Source: Pseudacidovorax intermedius (lineage in GTDB: Bacteria; Pseudomonadota; Gammaproteobacteria; Burkholderiales; Burkholderiaceae_C). From it: a stretch of 64,000 bases of DNA. The notes under the pieces are model-generated. The model was not told where the DNA came from and searched no databases. It was given only the letters and a program-made list of their open reading frames with translations. Every line of letters starts with the position of its first letter. Within the stretch, counting starts at the first letter, position 1. The position numbers were made by a program, and so were the translations under genes. Location: NCBI RefSeq assembly GCF_003350475.1, contig NZ_QQAV01000007.1, forward strand, positions 124,001 through 188,000, written 5' to 3'. Positions 27,291 to 33,957 of this stretch are shown here, piece by piece.

Positions 27291-27345
27291 ACTGTGCGTC
27301 GCCGGCCGTCCGGCACGAACGAAGCATTCCGCCATTGCTTAGCCG
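27291..27345 (-). promoter_or_regulatory. CysB-type promoter of the MetQ-SfnB-NtaA operon
   Basis: Minus strand: CGGCTAAGCAATGGCG (27345-27330; 12 of 16 bases equal to the 11167 element), 33 nt, then CACAGT (27296-27291), with TTCGTG 17 nt before the hexamer. ATGCTTCGTT (27327-27318) lies 21 nt before the hexamer, as at the MetQ-like gene 5885-6700. The predicted RNA start is near 27284. Confidence 0.5.
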
Positions 27346-27350
27346 GGCGG

Positions 27351-27362
27351 CGCATAACGGCG
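27351..27362 (+). promoter_or_regulatory. CGCATAACGGCG site facing the MetNI operon
   Basis: A partial match (CGCATAA then divergent) to the CysB-type element, on the plus strand 153 bp before metN. No convincing -10 lies at the 33-nt spacing, so this may be an accessory half-site. The rest of the 269-bp gap 27246-27514 shows no gene. Confidence 0.3.
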
Positions 27363-27514
27363 CAGCGCGGGAGGACGTGGCGCGCCAAAGATGTTTTCCT
27401 CATGAGCAACGCCGGATTCATTCGTTTGTTTTCGAAGCAGGTCGGCCCACAGTCGGGCCTTCGCCATGCCGGGCCGCGCGGTGCCTTGCCCTGCCGGCCC
27501 TTCCTGCCAGACCC

Positions 27515-28417
27515 ATGAGCCTTGTCCCCCACAACGTCGCCACCGACGAGCCCCTGATCCGGCTCGACGGCGTGCACAAGCAATTCGCGCTGCCCGACGG
27601 CCGGCGCTTCACCGCCGTGCAGCCGCTGCAGCTGGCCATCGGCCGCGGCGAGGTCTTCGGCCTCATCGGCAAGAGCGGCGCCGGCAAGTCCACGCTGCTG
27701 CGCCTCATCAACCTGCTGGAGCGGCCCGACGGCGGCCGGGTGCAGGTCAACGGCCGCGACCTCACCCGCCTGTCGCGCCGCGAGCTGCGCGAGACGCGCC
27801 AGTCCATCGGTATGATCTTCCAGCAGTTCAACCTGCTGCAGAACGCGACCGTGGCCGAGAACGTGGCCTTCCCGCTGCGCATCCACGGCCGCCATTCGCG
27901 CGCCGACATCGAGGCGCGGGTGAAGGAATGCCTGGCCCTGGTCGGCCTGGCGGACAAGGCCAGCGCCTACCCGGCGCAGCTCTCGGGCGGCCAGAAGCAG
28001 CGCGTGGCCATCGCCCGTGCGCTGGCGCCGCGGCCCGACGTGCTGCTGTGCGACGAACCCACCTCGGCGCTCGATGCCGAGACCACGCGCGCCCTGCTGC
28101 ATACCCTGCGCGAGATCAACGAGCGCCTGGGGGTGACCATCGTCATCGTCACGCACGAGCTGCCCGTGGTGCAGCAGCTGTGCCGCCGCGTCGCCGTGCT
28201 GGAGCAGGGCGCGCTGGTGGAGCAGTTCGACGTCGACCAGGTGGCGGCCCAGCCGCGCCACAGCAGCCTGGGCCGCGAGCTGGCCGAGCAGATCGCGCAG
28301 CGGCCCTGGTCTCCGCCCGCGCCCGCCGCACCGGCCGCCTCCTCGGCCGGCCGCACGACGCCGGGGGCCGACGCCGGCCCGTCCTCCCTCTCCACCGCCC
28401 GTTTCGCCCATGTCTGA
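27515..28417 (+). CDS. metN: MetN-type ABC ATPase without the C-terminal NIL domain
   Basis: A 300-aa methionine-type importer ATPase. Walker A is GKSGAGKST, Q-loop IFQQFNLLQNATVAENVAFPL (a MetN-typical stretch), signature LSGGQKQRVAIARALA and Walker B VLLCDEPTSALDAETT, with switch His in IVTHELPVV. E. coli MetN is 343 aa and ends in a NIL domain that binds methionine and shuts the transporter. Here that region is replaced by about 45 residues of Pro/Ala/Ser-rich tail, so feedback inhibition by that route should be lost. The last 8 bases overlap metI. The cargo is probably an organosulfur compound, not necessarily methionine. Confidence 0.88.
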   Translation: MSLVPHNVATDEPLIRLDGVHKQFALPDGRRFTAVQPLQLAIGRGEVFGLIGKSGAGKSTLLRLINLLERPDGGRVQVNGRDLTRLSRRELRETRQSIGMIFQQFNLLQNATVAENVAFPLRIHGRHSRADIEARVKECLALVGLADKASAYPAQLSGGQKQRVAIARALAPRPDVLLCDEPTSALDAETTRALLHTLREINERLGVTIVIVTHELPVVQQLCRRVAVLEQGALVEQFDVDQVAAQPRHSSLGRELAEQIAQRPWSPPAPAAPAASSAGRTTPGADAGPSSLSTARFAHV

Positions 28418-29072
28418 GAACATCCTCGCCATCCTTCCCGAGCTCTGGACGGCCACCCAGCAGACGCTGCTGATGCTGGCCATCGGCCTCGGTGCGGCCA
28501 TCGTGCTCGGCGGCCCCCTGGGCGTGCTGCTCTTCCTGCTCGGGCCCGGGCAGTCGCTGGGCCACCGGCCGTCCTACCTGGTGCTGAGCTGGGTGGTAAA
28601 CACCGTGCGTTCCTTCCCCTTCATCATCCTGCTGGTGGCGCTGGTGCCCTTCACGCGGGTGATCGCCGGCACTTCCATCGGGCCGCTGGCGGCGGCCGTG
28701 CCGCTGTCGGTGGCGGCCATTCCGTACTTCGCGCGGCTGGTGGAGCAGAGCATCCGCGAGGTGCCGCGTGGCGTCATCGAGGCGGCCCATGCCATGGGCG
28801 CCTCCGAACTGCAGATCGTCTGGCGGGTGCTGGTGCGCGAGGCCCGCTCGGGCCTGGTGCTGGCCCTCACCGTGCTGGCCGTGAGCTTCCTGTCGTACTC
28901 GGCCGTGGCCGGCGTGGTGGGCGGCGGCGGCATCGGCGATCTCGCCATCCGCTACGGCTACTACCGCTTCCAGACCGACGTGATGCTGCTGACCGTGGCC
29001 CTGCTCGTGGTGCTGGTGCAGATCATCCAGTTCGGTGGCAATGCCATCGCGCACCGGCTGGACAAGCGCTGA
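28410..29072 (+). CDS. metI: MetI-type ABC permease
   Basis: A 220-aa inner-membrane permease with five or six hydrophobic segments. It matches the MetI family by SENILAILPELWTATQQTLLMLAIGLGAAIVLGGPLGVLLFL, NTVRSFPFIILLVALVPFTRVIAGTSIGP, the coupling segment EVPRGVIEAAHAMGASELQIVWRVLV and the end VVGGGGIGDLAIRYGYYRFQTDVM. It overlaps the ATPase gene by 8 bp and precedes a MetQ-like gene by 41 bp, giving a complete MetNIQ-type importer. Confidence 0.92.
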   Translation: MSENILAILPELWTATQQTLLMLAIGLGAAIVLGGPLGVLLFLLGPGQSLGHRPSYLVLSWVVNTVRSFPFIILLVALVPFTRVIAGTSIGPLAAAVPLSVAAIPYFARLVEQSIREVPRGVIEAAHAMGASELQIVWRVLVREARSGLVLALTVLAVSFLSYSAVAGVVGGGGIGDLAIRYGYYRFQTDVMLLTVALLVVLVQIIQFGGNAIAHRLDKR

Positions 29073-29113
29073 CCGCTTCTCTCCTTTCCTTCCTCTCCCC
29101 TCGGCTCCTTTCC

Positions 29114-29929
29114 ATGTCCCTGTTCCGTCGTCACGTCGTCCTGGCCAGCCTGGCCGCTTTCCTGGCCCTGCCCGCGCTGGCGCAGCAGCCTGCCGCCGCC
29201 AAGAAGGAGCTGGTCATCGGCACCACTGCCGGCTCCAACATCGAGGTGCTGCGACGCGGCATCCAGCCGCAGCTCGAACAGAAGGGCTACAAGGTCAAGC
29301 TCGTCGAGTTCAGCGACTACGTGCAGCCCAACCATGCCCTGGCGCAGGGCTCGCTGGACGCCAACTACTTCCAGCACATCATCTACCTCAGGAACTTCGC
29401 CGAGAAGAACAAGCTGGACCTCGCGGAGGTGGTGCAGGGCCCCATCGCGCCACTGGGCCTGTACTCGCGCAAGTTCAAGACCGTGGCCGAGGTGAAGGAG
29501 GGCGCGCGCATCGCCGTGCCCAACGACCCCACCAACTTGGCGCGCACCTTCGTCTTCCTGGAGCAGTACGGCCTGGTCAAGACCAAGGCCGGCGTCGACC
29601 CGCTCAAGGTCACCGAGAAGGACATCGCCGACAACCCGAAGAAGCTGCGCTTCGTGCCGCTCGAAGCCGCCCAGCTGCCGCGTGCGCTGGACGACACCGA
29701 CTTCTCGGTCATCAACGGCAACTTCGCCATCTCGTCCGGCCTCAAGCTCACCGATGCGGTGGCGCTGGAGAAGACGCCCGACTACTACCTCCTGGTGGCG
29801 GCCGTGCGCACGCCCGACAAGGGCGCGCCCTGGGTGGCCGACCTGCAGACGGCCTTCAGGTCGCCCTTCTTCAAGCAGGTGCTGGACCGCGACTTCGCCG
29901 GCTACGCGCGCCCGGCGGCGCTGCATTAG
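29114..29929 (+). CDS. metQ: MetQ/NlpA-family ABC substrate-binding protein
   Basis: 271 aa, the binding protein of the adjacent MetNI-type permease. The signal peptide MSLFRRHVVLASLAAFLALP ends at ALAQQ, again without a lipobox Cys. Core motifs are LVIGTTAGSNIEVLRRGIQPQLE, YVQPNHALAQGSLDANYFQHIIYL, PLGLYSRKFKTVAEVKEGARIAVPNDPTNLARTFVFLEQYGLV and INGNFAISSGLKLTDAV. It is third in the rightward operon. It is one of three MetQ-like proteins in the window and the only one encoded with its own permease. Confidence 0.9.
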   Translation: MSLFRRHVVLASLAAFLALPALAQQPAAAKKELVIGTTAGSNIEVLRRGIQPQLEQKGYKVKLVEFSDYVQPNHALAQGSLDANYFQHIIYLRNFAEKNKLDLAEVVQGPIAPLGLYSRKFKTVAEVKEGARIAVPNDPTNLARTFVFLEQYGLVKTKAGVDPLKVTEKDIADNPKKLRFVPLEAAQLPRALDDTDFSVINGNFAISSGLKLTDAVALEKTPDYYLLVAAVRTPDKGAPWVADLQTAFRSPFFKQVLDRDFAGYARPAALH

Positions 29930-30076
29930 GGCCGTTACGGGAAGCGACGCGCCACACAAGGACTCGTGCGCTCCCAGACAAGTGCCTTCGGGAGGCCGTT
30001 CCTAAACTGGTTTGACGCGGTGCAGCAAAGCCGGACATGGGGTCCGGCGGGCCGCCTCACCAGGAGTTTCCGTCCC

Positions 30077-31009
30077 ATGAACAGCCCCCTCGTCGTCCCG
30101 GGCCAGCGCCCGTCCCGCCCTGCCTGGCCGGTGCGTCTGCGCCGGCTGCTGGCCACTGCCCTGGGCACCGTCGCCCTGGCGCTGGGGGCCGCCGGCGCGG
30201 TCCATGCCGAGGTCTTTCCCACGCCCAGCGAATGTGCGGCGCTGCAGGCCAAGTACCCGCAGTTCAAGGGCAAGACGCTGGTCAATGCCATCAATCCGCA
30301 CACGCCGGGCTACGAGACCATCGACCCCAAGAACCCCGAGCGCTACATCGGCTTCGACATCGACCTGGGCGAGACGATCGGCGCCTGCCTGGGCTTCAAG
30401 CTCAGCTACAAGCCCGTGACCTTCGCGGCGCTGCTCACCACGCTGCAGTCGGGCCAGGCCGACATCGTCATCTCCGACATCTACGCCACCGAGGAGCGCG
30501 CCAAGGCGGCCGACTTCATCACCTATTCCAAGGTGTTCGACGGCGTGCTGGTGGCCAAGGGCAACCCGAAGAAGATCACCGGCATCGACACCTCGCTGTG
30601 CGGCACCGTCGCGGCCGAGAACACGGGTTATGTGGAAGTGCCGCTGATCCAGGCCCTGGCCGCGCAGTGCAAGGCCGCGGGCAAGCCCGAGCCGCAGATC
30701 CAGCTCTACGACAACAACCAGAGCTGCATCCAGGCCATCCTGGCCGGCCGTGCCGACACCTACATCAACGACGTCAACACGGTCGACAGCGCCGTCAAGG
30801 CCTACCCGGACAAGCTGGAGAAGGCCCTGGCCGTGACCATTCCGTACTCGGTGGGCATCGCCGTGCCCAAGGGCAAGACCGACTTCCGCGATGCCGTGAT
30901 GGCCGCGCTGGTGGCGCTGCAGAAGTCCGGCGCCCACACCGAGATGCTCAAGAAGAACGGCCTGCCGGTCGAGAACCTCGAAGCCCCGCGCCTGGTCCTG
31001 GCCAAGTGA
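30077..31009 (+). CDS. Family-3 ABC substrate-binding protein (polar amino-acid type)
   Basis: A 310-residue periplasmic protein of solute-binding family 3 (glutamine/ectoine/polar amino-acid type). A long N-terminal leader ends near AVHAEV. Core motifs are YIGFDIDLGETIGACLGFKLSYKPVTFAALLTTLQSGQADIVISDIYATEERAKAADFITYSKVFDG and SVGIAVPKGKTDFRDAV. CAGGAG lies 10 nt before the ATG. It leads a rightward run with a fused permease-ATPase and an acetamidase/formamidase, so the ligand may be an amide or an amide-bearing amino-acid derivative; that is inference. Confidence 0.87.
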   Translation: MNSPLVVPGQRPSRPAWPVRLRRLLATALGTVALALGAAGAVHAEVFPTPSECAALQAKYPQFKGKTLVNAINPHTPGYETIDPKNPERYIGFDIDLGETIGACLGFKLSYKPVTFAALLTTLQSGQADIVISDIYATEERAKAADFITYSKVFDGVLVAKGNPKKITGIDTSLCGTVAAENTGYVEVPLIQALAAQCKAAGKPEPQIQLYDNNQSCIQAILAGRADTYINDVNTVDSAVKAYPDKLEKALAVTIPYSVGIAVPKGKTDFRDAVMAALVALQKSGAHTEMLKKNGLPVENLEAPRLVLAK

Positions 31010-31053
31010 GTTGACCTGGTCCCGGGCGGCCCCGGCCGCCCGGGAGTGGCCCG

Positions 31054-32649
31054 ATGGACCTGTTTCTTCATTACCTGACGATGCCCTACCTGCTGTGGGG
31101 CATCGGATTCACACTCGCGGCGACCGGCATCGGCCTGGCAGGCGGGGCGGTGATCGGGCTGCTGCTGGCGGCGATGCAGCTCAGCCGGTTCCGCCCGCTG
31201 GCCGCCTTCGCCCGCGCCTATGCGGTGATCTTCCGCGGCACGCCGCTGATCCTGCAGATGGTGTTCTTCTACGACGCGCTGCCGCATGTGGGCATCCGCA
31301 TGCCGGGCCTGGTGGCCGCCGGGCTGGCGCTGGCCTTCAACGAGGCCACCTTCATCGCCGAGATGGTGCGCTCGGGCGTGCTGGGCGTGGAGCGCGGCCA
31401 GGTGCTGGCCGGCCAGGCCCTGGGCCTGACGCCGCGCATGCTCATGCGCCGCATCATCGCGCCGCAGGCCCTGCGCGCCATGCTGCCGGCCATGGGCAAC
31501 GAGGCGGTGAGCACGCTCAAGAACTCGTCGCTCGCCTCGGTCATCGCGGTGCAGGAGCTGACGCTGCGCAGCACGCAGCTGGCGTCGTCCACCTTCGACT
31601 TCTTCTCCGTCTTCTTCGCCTCGGGCCTGCTGTACCTGGTGCTGACCGGTGGCATCAGCCTGGTGCAGCTGTGCCTGGAGGCACGCTTCGACCTCGACCG
31701 GCAGGCCACGCTGCAGGGCCTGGCGCGCTGGCTGCCCTGGCGGCGCGCGCCGGTGCTGGCGGCCACGCCGGCCCCGGAGCTGTCAGTCGTGCATGACGAT
31801 GAAAGTCCGCGTGCGACCACCGGCGCCGCGGCCGCCTCGGACGCCGCCCGTGCCGAACGCGCAGCCGTCCTGGCCGAGGCGCCGACCGTGGTCCGCGTGA
31901 GCGGGCTCAGCAAGACCTACGGCGGCCAGACGGTGCTGGCGGACCTGGCGCTCGACGTGGCCGTCGGCGAGGTGGTGGCCCTGCTGGGCCCCAGCGGCTC
32001 GGGCAAGAGCACGCTGCTGCGCTGCATCAGCCACCTGGAGGACTGGGACGCCGGCCACATCGTGGTCGACGGCCAGCGCCTGGGCTACCAGGCCGGCGGC
32101 GAGCGCATGAGCCCGGCCGACCTGGCGCGCGAGCGGGCCCGGGTGGGCGTGGGCATGGTGTTCCAGCAGTTCAACCTGTTCGCGCATCTGTCGGCGCTCG
32201 AGAACATCGCCGGGCCGCTGCGCTGGGTGCATGGCTGGACGGCCGAGCGGGCCGAGCAGCGGGCGCGCGAGCTGCTGGCGCGCGTGGGCCTGTCGCACCG
32301 CGCCGATGCGCTGCCGCGGCACCTGTCGGGCGGCCAGCAGCAGCGCGTCGCCATCGCACGGGCCATCGCGCCCGGGCCGCGCGTGCTGCTGATGGACGAG
32401 CCCACCTCCGCGCTCGACCCAGCCCTGGTCAACGAGGTGCTGGAGGTGATCCGCTCCCTGGCGCAGGACGGCGGGCTGGCGCTGGTCATCTCCACCCACC
32501 AGCTGCATTTCGCGGCCGACGTGGCCGACCGCGTGGTCTTCCTGGCGGGCGGCCGCATCGTCGAGAGCGGGCCCGCGCGCGAGGTCCTCACCCGGCCACA
32601 GCATCCGCAGACGGCCCGCTTCCTCAACGTGATGGCGGCCGAGCGCTGA
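31054..32649 (+). CDS. Fused amino-acid ABC permease and ATPase (GlnP-GlnQ type)
   Basis: 531 aa in one frame. Residues 1-215 are a HisM/GlnP-type permease with RGTPLILQMVFFYDALP (61-77), ATFIAEMVRSGVLGVERGQVLAGQALGL as the coupling loop, and NSSLASVIAVQEL. Residues 216-278 are an Ala/Pro/Arg-rich linker. Residues 279-531 are a GlnQ-type ATPase with Walker A GPSGSGKST (312-320), MVFQQFNLFAHLSALENI, LSGGQQQRVAIARAIAP (424-440), LLMDEPTSALDP and a switch His in ISTHQL. The permease and ATPase are normally separate genes. The fused product could work as a homodimer with both half-sites. It lies 44 bp after the binding-protein gene. Confidence 0.9.
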   Translation: MDLFLHYLTMPYLLWGIGFTLAATGIGLAGGAVIGLLLAAMQLSRFRPLAAFARAYAVIFRGTPLILQMVFFYDALPHVGIRMPGLVAAGLALAFNEATFIAEMVRSGVLGVERGQVLAGQALGLTPRMLMRRIIAPQALRAMLPAMGNEAVSTLKNSSLASVIAVQELTLRSTQLASSTFDFFSVFFASGLLYLVLTGGISLVQLCLEARFDLDRQATLQGLARWLPWRRAPVLAATPAPELSVVHDDESPRATTGAAAASDAARAERAAVLAEAPTVVRVSGLSKTYGGQTVLADLALDVAVGEVVALLGPSGSGKSTLLRCISHLEDWDAGHIVVDGQRLGYQAGGERMSPADLARERARVGVGMVFQQFNLFAHLSALENIAGPLRWVHGWTAERAEQRARELLARVGLSHRADALPRHLSGGQQQRVAIARAIAPGPRVLLMDEPTSALDPALVNEVLEVIRSLAQDGGLALVISTHQLHFAADVADRVVFLAGGRIVESGPAREVLTRPQHPQTARFLNVMAAER

Positions 32650-32683
32650 CCATCGATCCTCCTTCTTTCCTGCAGAACCGACG

Positions 32684-33922
32684 ATGCATCACCTTCTCCG
32701 TGTCTCTCCCCAAACGGTGCACTGGGGTTACTTCAGCAAGGCCGTGGCGCCCGCGCTCACCGTGCGCTCGGGCGACCGCGTCACCATCGAGACGTTGACC
32801 CACCATGCCAACGACGACCACGAGCGCATGGTGGCCGGCGACCCGGGCGCCGAATCGGTGTTCGCCTGGACCTGCGAGCACAAGGCCGTTCCGCGCCGCG
32901 GCGCCGGGCCCACCACCGGCCCCTTCACCTATGGCGAAGGCGAGGGCGTGGGCGTGCACCTGCTGACCGGGCCGGTGGTGGTGGAAGGCGCCGAGCCGGG
33001 CGACGTGCTGGAGGTGCGCATCCTCGACGTGATGCCGCGCCCCAGCTGCAACCATGCCTTCCTGGGCCGCAGCTTCGGCTCCAACGCCGCAGCGTCCTGG
33101 GGCTTCCAGTACCGCGACCTGATCGAGGAGCCCAAGCCGCGCGAGGTGATCACCATCTTCGAGCTGGACACCACCGCCGAGCCCACGGCACGCGCCGTCT
33201 ACAACTATGTGTGGACGCCGCAGACCGACCCCGACGGCGTGGTGCATCCCACCATCGACTATCCCGGCGTGAAGGTGGACCCGGCCACGGTGCGCCGGCG
33301 CGAGGACATCCTGCGCAACGTACAGGTGCCGGCCCGGCTGCACTTCGGCACCATGGGGCTGGCGCCCGCCGAGGCCGACTTCGTCAGCTCCATTCCGCCC
33401 AGCTACAGCGGCGGCAACATCGACGACTGGCGCGTGGGCAAGGGCGCGCGCATGTACTACCCGGTGGCGGTGGCCGGCGCCTACTTCTCGGTGGGCGATC
33501 CGCATGCGGCACAGGGTGACAGCGAGCTGGGCGGCACCGCCATCGAATGCTCGCTGACCGGCGAGTTCGAGCTGGTGCTGCACAAGAAGGCCGACCTGCC
33601 CGGCACCTTGCTCGAAGGGCTGGACCATCCGCTCCTGGAGACCGAAGAACTGTGGTCGGTGTATGGCTTCACCTATGCCAACTACCTGGCGACGCTGGGC
33701 CCCGAGGGCCAGACCACGGTGGCGGAAACCGCCTCGCTGGACCCGGCCATGCGCGACGCCTTCCGCAAGCTGCGGCGCTTCCTGATGACGGTGCACAAGC
33801 TCAGCGAGGACGAGGCCATCGCCCTCATGTCCGTGGCGGCCGACTTCGGCGTGACCCAGGTGGTGGATGGCAACTGGGGCGTGCACGGGTCCATCCGCAA
33901 GTGCGTCTTCGGGCCGCGCTGA
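32684..33922 (+). CDS. Acetamidase/formamidase (FmdA/AmdA family)
   Basis: 412 aa, full length for the FmdA/AmdA family, which hydrolyses formamide, acetamide or other short amides to ammonia and acid. Motifs are VHWGYFSKAVAPALTVRSGDRVTIETLTHHANDDHERM, TCEHKAVPRRGAGP, AEPGDVLEVRILD, YFSVGDPHAAQGDSELGGTAIE and DFGVTQVVDGNWGVH. It starts 34 bp after the fused transporter gene, so it is probably co-transcribed with the importer. A second, clearly homologous amidase domain is fused to an AraC regulator in the convergent gene 28 bp downstream. Confidence 0.9.
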   Translation: MHHLLRVSPQTVHWGYFSKAVAPALTVRSGDRVTIETLTHHANDDHERMVAGDPGAESVFAWTCEHKAVPRRGAGPTTGPFTYGEGEGVGVHLLTGPVVVEGAEPGDVLEVRILDVMPRPSCNHAFLGRSFGSNAAASWGFQYRDLIEEPKPREVITIFELDTTAEPTARAVYNYVWTPQTDPDGVVHPTIDYPGVKVDPATVRRREDILRNVQVPARLHFGTMGLAPAEADFVSSIPPSYSGGNIDDWRVGKGARMYYPVAVAGAYFSVGDPHAAQGDSELGGTAIECSLTGEFELVLHKKADLPGTLLEGLDHPLLETEELWSVYGFTYANYLATLGPEGQTTVAETASLDPAMRDAFRKLRRFLMTVHKLSEDEAIALMSVAADFGVTQVVDGNWGVHGSIRKCVFGPR

Positions 33923-33957
33923 GCCCCCGCCCGGCGGCGGGGCAGTCGGGTCAACTG
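33923..33957. terminator. Hairpins between convergent amidase genes
   Basis: GCCCCCGCC/GGCGGGGC (33923-33943) and GGCAGT...ACTGCC (33941-33959 region) can form overlapping stems in the 28-bp gap between two convergent stop codons. There is no T-run. This may be a bidirectional transcription end. Confidence 0.3.
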
